Shown in pieces: positions 8,322-16,219 of a stretch of 37,879 nucleotides of DNA. The stretch covers positions 1 through 37,879 of the forward strand of contig CAIRCP010000150.1 in NCBI GenBank assembly GCA_903877095.1. The letters run 5' to 3'. Numbering within the stretch: the first letter of the stretch is position 1; each line of letters begins with the position of its first letter. This DNA comes from an uncultured Actinomycetes bacterium. GTDB lineage: Bacteria; Actinomycetota; Actinomycetes; Mycobacteriales; Mycobacteriaceae. A program made the position numbers and the translations under genes. Below the pieces are notes generated by a model. It did no database searches and was not told the origin of the DNA. It worked only from the letters and a program-made list of their open reading frames with translations.

Positions 8322-9098
8322 GTGGAACTCAACGGAGCAAGTGCAATCGTCACCGGCGGCGCATCGGGTATCGGCGCCGCCACCGCGCGCCAGTTGGCCG
8401 ATCTCGGCGCCCACGTCGTCATCGCCGACATGCAGGCCGAGCGCGGGCAAGCGCTCGCGAGTGAGATCGGCGGGGTGTTCGTCCCGGTCGACGTGACCAA
8501 GACCGAGCAGATCGAGGATGCCGTCAACACCGCGATGGACCTGGGTCCCCTTCGCGCCCTGGTCAATTCGGCCGGCGTCGGCTGGGCACAGCGCACCATC
8601 GGCAAGGACGGGGAGTTCGCCTCGGCGCACAACCTCGACGCTTACCGCAAGGTCATCGCGATCAACCTGGTCGGCACCTTCGATTGCATCCGCCTGGCAG
8701 CCACCGCAATGAGCCGGCTTGAGCCCACCTCGACCGGTGAGCGCGGCGCAATCGTGAACATGACCAGCGTGGCCGCGTTCGACGGCCAGATCGGCCAGGC
8801 GGCGTACTCGTCGTCCAAGGGCGGCGTAGTCGGGTTGACGCTCCCGGTGGCCCGCGACCTCGCCGCGGTGGGGATCCGGGTCAACACCGTGGCCCCGGGC
8901 CTGATCGACACCCCGATCTACGGCGAAGGTGAAGCCTCCGAGGCGTTTAAGGCCAAGCTCGGCCAGTCGGTGCTGTTCCCGCACCGCCTGGGCAAGCCGG
9001 AGGAATTGGCCTCGATGGTCATCGAGCTGATCACCAACTCCTACATGAACGCCGAAGTCGTCCGCGTCGACGGCGGAATCCGGATGCCGCCGAAGTAG
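8322..9098 (+). CDS. Short-chain dehydrogenase/reductase (SDR)
   Basis: 258-residue NAD(P)-dependent oxidoreductase. The cofactor motif TGGASGIG is at residues 11-18, followed by an acidic residue in VVIADMQ that favours NAD(H). The NSAG motif is near 82-85. The catalytic set is Ser 149 (NMTSVAAF), Tyr 162 and Lys 166 (AAYSSSKGG). VAPGLIDTPIY and the C-terminal VDGGIRMPPK complete a classical SDR. The layout resembles HSD10-type 3-hydroxyacyl-CoA dehydrogenases, so a role in acyl-CoA or steroid oxidation is possible. GTG 8322 begins the conserved core; the upstream open frame is probably not translated. Convergent with the alcohol dehydrogenase gene. Confidence 0.9.
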   Translation: MELNGASAIVTGGASGIGAATARQLADLGAHVVIADMQAERGQALASEIGGVFVPVDVTKTEQIEDAVNTAMDLGPLRALVNSAGVGWAQRTIGKDGEFASAHNLDAYRKVIAINLVGTFDCIRLAATAMSRLEPTSTGERGAIVNMTSVAAFDGQIGQAAYSSSKGGVVGLTLPVARDLAAVGIRVNTVAPGLIDTPIYGEGEASEAFKAKLGQSVLFPHRLGKPEELASMVIELITNSYMNAEVVRVDGGIRMPPK

Positions 9099-9130
9099 AG
9101 CCGCCTCTGCCCGCCCGCGCAGATGAGACC

Positions 9131-10153
9131 TCAGCGGGTGACGACCAACTTCAGCGCCGGTTCCAGCCAGTGCGCGCCGGCATCGTCCCACCCGACAATG
9201 GTGGTAGGCACGGCCAGTGGATCAATCCGGCCGGCGCCGACCAGATCGAGTGCCTCGGGTAGGTAGCGCCGGGAGTCCGCACGCGAGGTGTGGAAAGTGA
9301 TTCCGCGGGTGTACATCTCAAGCAACGGCAACGGGGTTCCAGATCCGAAATGGATCGTCACCGGGGTCAGTCGCCCGTAGGCATCGGTGGAGCGGATGGC
9401 GCAATGCAGCCCGTCGGTCTGCAACGAGCCGGCGACGACGATCGGGGCCCGATCGAGCCGTCGGGGAAACTCCCCGCCCAGATCGGTCACCTCAGCCCCC
9501 AGATCTGAAGCCGCGGCCAGGCGCTGAGAATCACTGTCGGCGTAGCGGATTCGCCCGGCGCCCAACGCCTTCGCGCACAGGATCGCGTACAAACTGATCG
9601 AGGGGGCATCGCCAACGACGATCAACACGTCAGCGCCCGGCCTTTCCCGAAGGCCGTCAACGACGGTGCGGTAAGCGTCGATGAGGTTGTCGGTGGTGGT
9701 CGCCAGCGCGACATCGCTGATCGACTCCGGTGCGGCCAGCAGCATGTGGTCGGCGGCCGGCACCAGAAGCAGGTCGGCCATTCCACCACCGTGACCGCCA
9801 CCGGACTCGCCGAAACCGAACGCCGCCCCGGCGCGGGCCTGGTTGGGTTCACAAGCGGCATAGTGCCGTTCGTTGCACGGCGTACACGTTCCGCACGACA
9901 CCTGGAACGGGACGGCAACCCGTTGACCCGGCTTGAACCGTGTGACGCCCGCGCCGACGTCGAGAACTTCCGCCGCGATCTCGTGTCCCACCGGGAACGG
10001 TCCCGGGAAGATGCCGAAAGCCGCCATCGCGATGTCGAGATCGCAGCGGGAGACCGCCAGCGGCCGAACGACCGCCTGCCCGGGCCCTGGTACCGGGTCC
10101 GGGGCGTCCTGCCATTCGAGCTTGCCCGGTTCGGTGAAGACCAATTGCTTCAT
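9131..10153 (-). CDS. Zinc-dependent (MDR) alcohol dehydrogenase
   Basis: 340-residue medium-chain dehydrogenase. The GroES-like N-terminal domain has the zinc ligand region SRCDLD near 35-40 and GHE near 57-59. A structural-zinc type lobe, CGTCTPCNERHYAAC, spans about 87-101. The Rossmann domain covers roughly 150-280; its nucleotide loop (VVGDAPSISLY) departs from the usual GxGxxG, so cofactor preference is uncertain. The second GroES part closes the C-terminus. The ATG overlaps the stop of the upstream TetR gene by 4 nt, so both come from one transcript and the TetR probably controls it. Substrate unknown. Confidence 0.87.
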   Translation of the reverse strand: MKQLVFTEPGKLEWQDAPDPVPGPGQAVVRPLAVSRCDLDIAMAAFGIFPGPFPVGHEIAAEVLDVGAGVTRFKPGQRVAVPFQVSCGTCTPCNERHYAACEPNQARAGAAFGFGESGGGHGGGMADLLLVPAADHMLLAAPESISDVALATTTDNLIDAYRTVVDGLRERPGADVLIVVGDAPSISLYAILCAKALGAGRIRYADSDSQRLAAASDLGAEVTDLGGEFPRRLDRAPIVVAGSLQTDGLHCAIRSTDAYGRLTPVTIHFGSGTPLPLLEMYTRGITFHTSRADSRRYLPEALDLVGAGRIDPLAVPTTIVGWDDAGAHWLEPALKLVVTR

Positions 10154-10884
10154 GGCGTTCCGCCTTGAGGCTGGGCCGGGTCGATCAGATGCAAGGCGGC
10201 GAGCCGGCCTTGGCGGAGGAACTCGATGACCTCCGCTGCAGTGGCCCGGATCTGTTTCTGTGTGCCACGTTCGGGTCCCAGAAGTGCGGTCACCGCGGCG
10301 CTCAGGACACCGAGGGGATCATCGGCGGCGACCGGCACCGGAGCGGGCCCGATCAGCGACATCGCGATACCGGTGATGAGGCCGTGCAGCGCGAACGTCT
10401 GGTCGGCGACGTTCCAGTCACTTCGGGCCAGCCCATTGCGGCGCCAGACCGGGAGGACTGCATCGAGCACCGCACCCGGTCCCAGCGCATCGTGCAGCGC
10501 AACGGAGCGGGGATGACGGGTGAGGACGCCGAGTAGGTCTTCATCATGGCGCTGCAACGCCGCGACGAGAGGCTTACTGGTGGCGATCTGGAGCATCAAC
10601 GGGCAGAACCGGGAGGGGCGGGCGAGGTCTGGCTCGTCGGTCAGCGTCTGGATCAAGTCGTCGATGAGGCTGAGGAAACCGCGCCCGATGAGGCCGACCA
10701 GGAGGTCTTCCTTCGTCGGCCAATACAGGTACACGGTGCCTTTTCCGACGTGTGCCCGCTGCGCGACGTCGGCGACGGTGAACCCTTTGGCTCCTCGGCC
10801 GATCAGGAGATCGCCGGCCGCTTCCAGCAGCCGGGCCGCCTTGGCCGAATGCTCTTCGGGCAGTGAACCCACCGATGCGCTCAT
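10150..10884 (-). CDS. TetR-family regulator of the alcohol dehydrogenase operon
   Basis: 244-residue repressor. The HTH lies in about residues 14-60 (KAARLLEAAGDLLIGRGAKG, then VADVAQRAHVGKGTVYLYWP), followed by a long helical effector domain. ATG 10884 is preferred over ATG 10935: TATAGT lies 7 nt upstream of it, fitting a leaderless start, whereas the longer start codon falls inside the operator-like dyad at 10927-10953. Four-nt translational overlap with the ADH gene. It faces the acyltransferase gene at 10974, whose promoter also overlaps the dyad, so both directions are probably controlled. Confidence 0.85.
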   Translation of the reverse strand: MSASVGSLPEEHSAKAARLLEAAGDLLIGRGAKGFTVADVAQRAHVGKGTVYLYWPTKEDLLVGLIGRGFLSLIDDLIQTLTDEPDLARPSRFCPLMLQIATSKPLVAALQRHDEDLLGVLTRHPRSVALHDALGPGAVLDAVLPVWRRNGLARSDWNVADQTFALHGLITGIAMSLIGPAPVPVAADDPLGVLSAAVTALLGPERGTQKQIRATAAEVIEFLRQGRLAALHLIDPAQPQGGTP

Positions 10885-10891
10885 CGCTGCG

Positions 10892-10897
10892 ACTATA
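10892..10897 (-). promoter_or_regulatory. -10 hexamer of a leaderless promoter for tetR
   Basis: TATAGT, read on the minus strand, ends 7 nt before ATG 10884. No ribosome binding site is present. It decides the start between the two in-frame ATGs. Confidence 0.45.
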
Positions 10898-10926
10898 TCG
10901 AGCCGGACCCCGTCGGCGATAGAGAA

Positions 10927-10953
10927 ACTGACCATATTGGTCGTTTGGTCAGT
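10927..10953. promoter_or_regulatory. TetR operator dyad in the tetR/acyltransferase divergent promoter
   Basis: ACTGACCA (10927-10934) and TGGTCAGT (10946-10953) are perfect 8-bp inverted arms separated by 11 nt. A nested TGGTC at 10938-10942 pairs with GACCA at 10930-10934. The site covers the -35 of the acyltransferase promoter, so a bound TetR would repress it. Confidence 0.65.
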
Positions 10954-10966
10954 TTGTGCCTATCAT
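10937..10966 (+). promoter_or_regulatory. Leaderless promoter of the acyltransferase gene
   Basis: TTGGTC (10937-10942) and TATCAT (10961-10966) are spaced by 18 nt. The hexamer ends 7 nt before ATG 10974, placing the expected +1 at the start codon. There is no Shine-Dalgarno sequence. Confidence 0.55.
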
Positions 10967-10973
10967 TGCGCTC

Positions 10974-11828
10974 ATGAGCGATCTCATCGAGCAGTCCGAA
11001 CGCGTACAGGCGATGAGACGAGCCATCTTCACGGTGGCCGATCACCTGGACCCGATTGCCGATCTGTGCAAGCCCTACGTCGACGGGGTGGATAACCTCC
11101 CGCGCGACGGACGTTTCTTACTCGTTGGGAACCACACGAGCTTCGGCATGGCCGAGATCGTCCTGATCCCTTATTTCGTGCACCGCGAACTCGGCGTGCG
11201 CGTGCGGGGATTGGCCAACCGCGGTCTGGCCGACCAGCGTGGCCTGTCGGCGGACCTGCTGGCAGCGGCCGGCGCGGTGGTCGGCAACCAGGAGAACGGC
11301 GCCGCATTGATGCGCCACGGCGAAACCCTGCTGGTGTTCCCAGGCGGGGGCCGGGAGATGCCGAAGTTCAAAGGCGAGGATTACCAACTGTTTTGGGAGG
11401 GCCGAAGCGGATTCGCGCGACTGGCCATCGCCCACGATTACCCGATCATCCCCGTCGGCCTGGTCGGCGGGGACGAGGTTTATCACAGCCTCGTCGAACG
11501 CGACAGCGCGTGGGGGCGGGCTGGGCGGCTGGTCACCAAACATGTTCTGCGCCAACCTGAAGCAAACATCCCGCTCATCCGAGGGCTGGGTCCGACGCTG
11601 ATCCCACGCCCGCAACGGATGTATCTGCGCTTCGGCACGCCGATCGGAACACGCCGGCCGGCAGGCATGCCGGCGCACGTATGGGAAACCACCGTCAAGG
11701 AACGCGCCCAAGGCGCGCTCGAGGATGCTTTGTCAGATCTTCGGAAACTGCGGGAAACAGACCCGTTTCGTAATCTGAATCCGCTCGGCTGGCCCCGCGC
11801 CCTGCCCAGCCAGAGATCGGCCGGCTAA
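10974..11828 (+). CDS. Lysophospholipid/diacylglycerol acyltransferase-like protein (LPLAT superfamily)
   Basis: 284-residue membrane-associated acyltransferase. Block 1 of the superfamily is VGNHTSFGMAE near 51-61; the glycine block is LVFPGGGREMPKFKGE near 119-134; and PIIPVGLVGGDE near 158-169 is the later conserved block. In block 1 the usual HX4D acidic residue is Met, with Glu two positions later, as in some MGAT/DGAT-like members. Likely role: acyl transfer in glycerolipid or triacylglycerol synthesis. ATG 10974 matches a leaderless promoter; a GTG at 10956 is possible but unsupported. The gene is probably controlled by the divergent TetR. Confidence 0.85.
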   Translation: MSDLIEQSERVQAMRRAIFTVADHLDPIADLCKPYVDGVDNLPRDGRFLLVGNHTSFGMAEIVLIPYFVHRELGVRVRGLANRGLADQRGLSADLLAAAGAVVGNQENGAALMRHGETLLVFPGGGREMPKFKGEDYQLFWEGRSGFARLAIAHDYPIIPVGLVGGDEVYHSLVERDSAWGRAGRLVTKHVLRQPEANIPLIRGLGPTLIPRPQRMYLRFGTPIGTRRPAGMPAHVWETTVKERAQGALEDALSDLRKLRETDPFRNLNPLGWPRALPSQRSAG

Positions 11829-11848
11829 GGCGCGGGATCTACCGGGCC

Positions 11849-12220
11849 TCAGTATTTGTGGCAGTCGTTCACAGCTCTGCCGATAGGACCTGTCGACGAG
11901 TTCATGATGTCATCGCTGATACCCGACCACTGATCTTTGCCGAGGGTCTGCTCCAACGTAGTCACCAGCTGCTGACGCTGGCCCGGAGGAGCGACCAGGA
12001 CCACATCAAGACCGGCCCGCAACTCTTGTTCCAGCTTCGGATCGCTGTTGATCTTCCCCCAGATCATGGGGTCGTTCTGCTGGATCGACGACATCACCTG
12101 CTGCTCAGAGCAGGTCGTGGTGTTCAGGTCGTCGGCAGATGCCGGCCCTGCTACCGCGATGGCAATACCGGCAAGCCCAGCCGCCACGCCCAACTTCGAA
12201 AGCCCGCTCAATAAAGTCAT
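11849..12220 (-). CDS. Secreted haemophore-like protein (MHB-type)
   Basis: 123 residues. A signal peptide occupies residues 1-29, ending in GPASA before DDLNT. The mature part has only two Cys (37 and 120), positioned to form one disulfide, and a helical core containing ELRAGLDVVLVAPPGQRQQLV. The pattern fits the mycobacterial haem-binding (Rv0203-like) family, whose members carry haem outside the cell. No axial ligand is obvious, so haem binding is inferred from family resemblance. ATG 12220 is chosen because the signal peptide begins there and TAGGAT lies 7 nt upstream; the longer open frame enters decayed sequence. Confidence 0.75.
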   Translation of the reverse strand: MTLLSGLSKLGVAAGLAGIAIAVAGPASADDLNTTTCSEQQVMSSIQQNDPMIWGKINSDPKLEQELRAGLDVVLVAPPGQRQQLVTTLEQTLGKDQWSGISDDIMNSSTGPIGRAVNDCHKY

Positions 12221-12227
12221 GCCGGAA

Positions 12228-12233
12228 ATCCTA
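12228..12233 (-). promoter_or_regulatory. -10 hexamer for the haemophore-like gene
   Basis: TAGGAT on the minus strand, 7 nt before ATG 12220, with no ribosome binding site. It is consistent with a leaderless transcript and with the signal-peptide start. Confidence 0.35.
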
Positions 12234-12246
12234 TACGGGGACTCGA

Positions 12247-12375
12247 CTACCGGCCCTGTGCCGCCCACCACAGAGCGGCCGCCCCCACCGCCTCGACGAT
12301 GAAGTAGAACCAGTTCGGGTAGAACGCCTTCGGCCAGTCGATGGCCCCGGAGACCAGTCGCCCGAACGCTCGGAT
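12247..12375 (-). pseudogene. C-terminal remnant of a membrane protein
   Basis: A minus-strand frame ending in TAG at 12247 codes for 42 residues with strong coding character, including AIDWPKAFYPNWFYFIVE and a hydrophobic end GAAALWWAAQGR. There is no start codon and no N-terminal part. The recognisable sequence stops at about 12375, just where the TetR-type coding sequence on the other strand starts. It is best read as the 3' end of a gene whose 5' end was lost. The original family is not recognised. Confidence 0.5.
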
Positions 12376-12911
12376 ACCGCAGGACGTCGATCGAGAGCAT
12401 CGCCCGTCGCGCGAACGTGTCGAGGGCGACGGTCTACGCCCACTGGACCGGCAAAGAGGAACTGTTCCGCGCCCTGGTGTCGCGTTTGCACGATGAGCAT
12501 GTCGCGGCGATGCAGGCTGCCGCTGACGATCCCGACCTGGACATCGAGAACCGAATCACACAACTGCTGCGCGCACAGTTCCTTCAGTTCGTCCAACTGA
12601 CCTCGAACTCCCCCTACGCCGCCGAACTGTATGACAGCCACGGCACACTGTGCGGCGACATCGCTCGCAGCGCCAATGAGCGTGCGGAGAAGATTCTGAT
12701 CACCGCGCTGAAGCGGGCCATCAAAACCGGCGAGATCGACCTCACCGCATCGGGACTCACCGTCGCGCAACTGGCCGGCGTCCTCACCGACTGCGCGCAC
12801 GGAGCCAAGGGCGAAGACCCGGCGGCTGCGACTCCCGCCGACTTCGCGACTCGACTCTCCCACAGTGTGCGGGTGATCATCGCCGGGGCGGGATCGTCGA
12901 AGTCCCGGTGA
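12372..12911 (+). pseudogene. 5'-truncated TetR-family regulator
   Basis: From 12372 the frame reads GYRRTSIESIARRANVSR and then ATVYAHWTGKEELFRAL, a clear TetR helix-turn-helix that begins in the middle of the domain. The first helix is missing, and the sequence before it is antisense to the membrane-protein remnant. The only in-frame start is GTG 12417, which would remove half the HTH and leave 164 residues with an intact helical C-terminal domain. A stop (TGA) lies upstream at 12300. Therefore it is almost certainly non-functional as a DNA-binding protein, although a truncated product could still be made. Confidence 0.7.
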
Positions 12912-12918
12912 GCGGCTG

Positions 12919-14181
12919 CTACCCGACCGTCGATACCCGGCCGAACCGGCTCATCGCGCACCAGTAAAGGTCCCGGCCCCAACCCGGGGAAGGGAAAACG
13001 ACTCCCTGCGTCATCCCGCCGATCCGCGCGCGCCCCTTCTCTTCTCCGGACTCGATATCGAGCACCACAACGTGCTCCCCGCCGCGGCCGAAGTCATTGG
13101 TGACGATCTCCCCGGTGTCCGGCATACAGATCATGTGACTGGCCGCGCCGAAGCCGTCTTTTCGCCACAGCCCGGTGAGCCCCCGGCCGCCGGCGTCGAA
13201 GGACCAGGCCCGCAATACACGATTTGCCGAGTCGTAGCCGACCACAATGCGTCGGGACTCGTCGACCAGGGGCGGGTTGGTCACCGTGCCGCCGGGGATG
13301 CCGCAGACATCGACGGTCTCAAAGTTGTTGCTGTCACCCAGATCGACCCGGATCAGGCGGTTCGGGGTGCGGCTGACTCCCCGGCCGATCATTGAGGTCC
13401 GGTACCGGTGCTTGCCGTTGTCCATGAACCAGGCCTGCCCCAGCCCCAGGACCACGTCCCAGCCGTAGGTCTGCGCCGTGCCGGAGGCGTAGTCGTAGCG
13501 CCAGTCCTGGTCGAGGACAAGGGTTGCGGCGGCGTCGTCCCAGTGGAAGCGGAAAATGCTCTGCACGCCAACCACATAGAGCGTGTTGCCCGCCGCGCTC
13601 AGCCGGGCGATCACCGGTTCCGGGCATTCGACGTCCGCGCAGGCGAACCCCAGCGGATCCGGTCGCAGGACCGACAGCCGTGCCCGGCTGCTGTCCGAGA
13701 TGTTCTTGGTCACCAGCAGCCCGTTGTCCAGCACGACGAAGCTGTTGTAGGGCAGGTTCAGTGGCAGCCGGAGAGCCTCTTTCACGCTGCAGTCCCGCGC
13801 CAGGCGATGCGCCCAGCGTCCGTACACGACGTACAGGTCACCGTTCGCGTGCAGCGCCATCCCGCCGGGCCACATCGGACCGCCGGGCAGCAGCGGCGAC
13901 TTCGCCTGTGGCGCAAGGGTCACCGGATCAATCAGCGACACCCGGCACGATGTCGGCAGGCCCAACTGCCCCCGGATCGCCGAGTGGGTCAGCAGATAGA
14001 CCTCACCGGGAGCCCCCAGCACGGTCATCGTGGACATGAATCGCGTCACCGCGGTGGCCTGCAGACGCTCTCCGGGCCGCAGCCCCAGCCCCACTCCCCC
14101 ATTCGGCACCTGCAGGCGGCGGGGTCCGCCGTCCTCGGCCGGCCATGGCGTGTTCAGATAACCCGCTCCTGGCATGTGCAT
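12919..14181 (-). CDS. Propeller-like protein of unknown function
   Basis: 420 residues with no signal peptide. Repeated short strands such as GDLYVVYGRW, GNTLYVVGVQ, SRRIVVGYDS, GEIVTNDFGRGGEHVVVLD and GRDLYWCAMS suggest a beta-propeller of the YVTN/SMP-30 type. I do not recognise a specific family or an active site. It is rich in Trp and Gly and has several Cys without an obvious metal pattern. ATG 14181 (MHMPGAGYLN) is favoured because AGGA lies 5 nt upstream; an in-frame start 13 codons earlier lacks a site. Its 3' end is 7 nt from the convergent TetR pseudogene. Confidence 0.75.
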   Translation of the reverse strand: MHMPGAGYLNTPWPAEDGGPRRLQVPNGGVGLGLRPGERLQATAVTRFMSTMTVLGAPGEVYLLTHSAIRGQLGLPTSCRVSLIDPVTLAPQAKSPLLPGGPMWPGGMALHANGDLYVVYGRWAHRLARDCSVKEALRLPLNLPYNSFVVLDNGLLVTKNISDSSRARLSVLRPDPLGFACADVECPEPVIARLSAAGNTLYVVGVQSIFRFHWDDAAATLVLDQDWRYDYASGTAQTYGWDVVLGLGQAWFMDNGKHRYRTSMIGRGVSRTPNRLIRVDLGDSNNFETVDVCGIPGGTVTNPPLVDESRRIVVGYDSANRVLRAWSFDAGGRGLTGLWRKDGFGAASHMICMPDTGEIVTNDFGRGGEHVVVLDIESGEEKGRARIGGMTQGVVFPSPGWGRDLYWCAMSRFGRVSTVG

Positions 14182-14255
14182 GGGTTTCCTTTTCCGACCG
14201 TTGGCAGCCCGGTCAATCACGACCGAGATCCCCGCCAGGCACTCCTCGATACGGT

Positions 14256-14612
14256 CTAACAGCAGTTGGGGTCCAGTGCCGTGCAGAGTGCCTGCAGGGC
14301 CTCGGGCCGCACCCGATGGAAGACGTTCATGCCCCGCCGTTCGGAGAGCACCAGTCCCGCTTTGCGGAGTTGGGTGAGGTGGTGGCTGACCGTGGACTCG
14401 GTGAGGCCCAGCACCGTCGCCAACTGACCGGAGACCTCTTCGCCGCCCGGTGAGCTGAACAGATGCGAAACGATCTTGACCCGCGCCGGATCGGCCAAAG
14501 CCTTGAGCCGCAAAGCGATCTGCAGTGCGTCGTCGTCACTCATCGGACCGGACGCCACGGGGGCGCAGCACACCGGCGCGGTGGTGTCGATGACCGGCAG
14601 GGCTTTGGGCAT
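14256..14612 (-). CDS. arsR: ArsR-family arsenic/metal-responsive repressor
   Basis: 118-residue winged-helix repressor. The HTH core runs from LKALADPARVKIVSHLFSSP (about 38-57) to TESTVSHHLTQLRKAGLV, followed by the wing SERRGMNVFHRV. Cys pairs occur at both ends: Cys 15-16 (APVCCAP) and Cys 110, 117, 118 (LCTALDPNCC). They are candidates for the As(III) or metal site, since ArsR sensors use Cys thiolates that vary in position. Start ATG 14612 is the first Met of the family-like part. It faces cadI/arsI over a 102-nt gap containing an inverted repeat. It should repress the arsenic operon and itself until arsenite binds. Confidence 0.9.
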   Translation of the reverse strand: MPKALPVIDTTAPVCCAPVASGPMSDDDALQIALRLKALADPARVKIVSHLFSSPGGEEVSGQLATVLGLTESTVSHHLTQLRKAGLVLSERRGMNVFHRVRPEALQALCTALDPNCC

Positions 14613-14636
14613 GACGTCCAGAGTGCCAGAGACATT

Positions 14637-14692
14637 GACATATATCAAAGCGGTCGGCATGCTTGGGCTTGCTCGACAGTTCGATATATGTC
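14637..14692. promoter_or_regulatory. ArsR operator half-sites
   Basis: GACATATATC (14637-14646) and GATATATGTC (14683-14692) are perfect inverted complements 36 nt apart in the arsR/cadI intergenic region. One lies near each gene, which would allow repression in both directions. AT-rich inverted repeats like these are usual for ArsR/SmtB proteins. Confidence 0.65.
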
Positions 14693-14714
14693 CCAGAAAT
14701 CTGGAAGGGTCGCC

Positions 14715-15143
14715 ATGTCCCGCGTACAACTCGCACTCAACGTCGATGACCTCGACGCCGCAATCGCGTTCTACTCCAAGCTGTTCGGCACCGAGCCCGC
14801 GAAGGTCAAGCCCGGTTACGCCAACTTCGCCATCGCCAGCCCGCCGCTGAAGCTGGTGCTGCTGGAGAACCCCGGTCAGGGCGGCACCCTCAACCACCTC
14901 GGTGTCGAGGTGGAATCCAGCAACGTCGTGCACTCCGAGATCGCCCGACTGACGGAGCAGGGCATGTTCACCGAGGAAGAGATCGGCACCACCTGTTGCT
15001 TCGCCACCCAGGACAAGGTGTGGGTCACCGGTCCCGGCGGGGAACGCTGGGAGGTCTATACCGTGCTGGCCGATTCGGAGACGTTCTTCGGAACGATCCC
15101 CGTCGAAGCCGTCGGCAGCACCCCGGGCGGGTGCTGCGGATAG
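14715..15143 (+). CDS. cadI: CadI/ArsI-family dioxygenase (C-As lyase-type)
   Basis: 142-residue protein of the vicinal-oxygen-chelate fold, very close to what I recall of M. tuberculosis CadI (Rv2641). ArsI members are Fe(II) dioxygenases that cleave the C-As bond of trivalent methylarsenicals; CadI was described as cadmium-inducible. Metal-ligand candidates are the His of LNHLGVEV (61) and the Glu of ERWEVY (113). The vicinal Cys pair that binds trivalent organoarsenic is GTTCCFATQD (94-95), and a second pair closes the protein (GGCCG). ATG 14715 has GGAAGGG 5 nt upstream. Its TAG overlaps the GTG of acr3 by 1 nt. Confidence 0.92.
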   Translation: MSRVQLALNVDDLDAAIAFYSKLFGTEPAKVKPGYANFAIASPPLKLVLLENPGQGGTLNHLGVEVESSNVVHSEIARLTEQGMFTEEEIGTTCCFATQDKVWVTGPGGERWEVYTVLADSETFFGTIPVEAVGSTPGGCCG

Positions 15144-16219
15144 TGACGTCGACATCGCAGACCGAACACCTCACCGCACGACTGTCAACCCTTGACCGAC
15201 TGCTGCCCGTGTGGATCGCGGCAGCGATGGGAATCGGCTTGCTACTGGGCCGGCTCGTCCCCGGGTTGGGTAAAGCACTCAGCGCGGTGCAGGTCGACGG
15301 CGTCTCACTGCCGATCGCGATCGGGTTGCTGGTGATGATGTATCCCGTACTGGCCAAGGTCCGCTACGACAAGCTCGACACCGTCACCCGGGACCGAAAG
15401 CTGTTGTTCAGCGCCCTGTTTCTGGTGTGGGTCGTCGGCCCGGCGCTGATGTTCACCCTGGCCTGGCTGTTCCTCCCGGACCTACCGGACTACCGGACCG
15501 GGATCATCATCGTCGGCCTTGCCCCCTGCATCGCGATGGTGATCATCTGGAACGACCTGGCCCGCGGCGACCGCGAGGCGGCCGCAGTGCTGGTCGCCAT
15601 CAACTCGGTGATTCAGGTGTTGTTCTTCGCCGTCCTCGCGTGGTTCTACCTCTCCGCGCTGCCCGGCTGGCTGGGCATGAAGCAGACCGGAATCTCCTTC
15701 TCCACCTGGCAGATCGCCAAGTCGGTGTTGATCTTCCTCGGCATCCCCTTGGTCGCCGGTTACCTGACCCGCCGTTACGGCGAAAAGGTAAGGGGCCGAG
15801 AGTGGTACGAGAAGAGCTTTCTTCCCAGGATTGGCCCGTGGGCCCTCTATGGGCTGCTGTTCACGATCGTGATCCTGTTCGCTCTCCAGGGAAAGCAGAT
15901 CACGTCGCGTCCGCTGGATGTGGTTCGCATCGCGCTACCTCTGCTGGCCTACTTCGCGATCATGTGGACCAGTGGCTACCTGGTGGGCGCGGCACTGAAA
16001 TTGGGCTACCCGCGCACCACCACACTGGCGTTCACCTCTGCGGGCAACAACTTCGAACTGGCGATCGCGGTGGCGATCGCGACCTTCGGGGTCACCTCAG
16101 GCCAGGCACTGGCCGGCGTCGTCGGACCCCTGATCGAAGTGCCCGTCCTCGTCGGTCTGGTCTACGTCTCGCTGGCCCTGGCCCACCGATTCCCCGCCGT
16201 CACAAAGGAACATTCATGA
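15143..16219 (+). CDS. acr3: ACR3-type arsenite efflux transporter
   Basis: 358-residue inner-membrane protein with about ten transmembrane segments, which exports arsenite using the proton motive force. The essential Cys is in GLAPCIAMVIIWNDLARGD (Cys 129). The conserved Asn/Glu segment is SAGNNFELAIAVAIATFG in the C-terminal half. GTG 15143 shares its first base with the cadI stop, so translation is coupled. The 3' end overlaps arsC by ATGA. In M. tuberculosis, as I recall, the corresponding Rv2643 is one polypeptide joining ACR3 and ArsC; here they are two genes. Confidence 0.93.
   Translation: MTSTSQTEHLTARLSTLDRLLPVWIAAAMGIGLLLGRLVPGLGKALSAVQVDGVSLPIAIGLLVMMYPVLAKVRYDKLDTVTRDRKLLFSALFLVWVVGPALMFTLAWLFLPDLPDYRTGIIIVGLAPCIAMVIIWNDLARGDREAAAVLVAINSVIQVLFFAVLAWFYLSALPGWLGMKQTGISFSTWQIAKSVLIFLGIPLVAGYLTRRYGEKVRGREWYEKSFLPRIGPWALYGLLFTIVILFALQGKQITSRPLDVVRIALPLLAYFAIMWTSGYLVGAALKLGYPRTTTLAFTSAGNNFELAIAVAIATFGVTSGQALAGVVGPLIEVPVLVGLVYVSLALAHRFPAVTKEHS

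Noticed and set aside
12231..12400. N-terminal extension of the haemophore-like protein (183-codon frame)
   Set aside because: The extension is composed of Gly/Arg-rich shadow sequence over the membrane-protein remnant, while a signal peptide and a -10 hexamer mark ATG 12220.
14613..15155. Long N-terminal extension of ArsR (299-codon frame)
   Set aside because: It lies antisense to cadI and includes the operator region; the ArsR family length fits a start at 14612.
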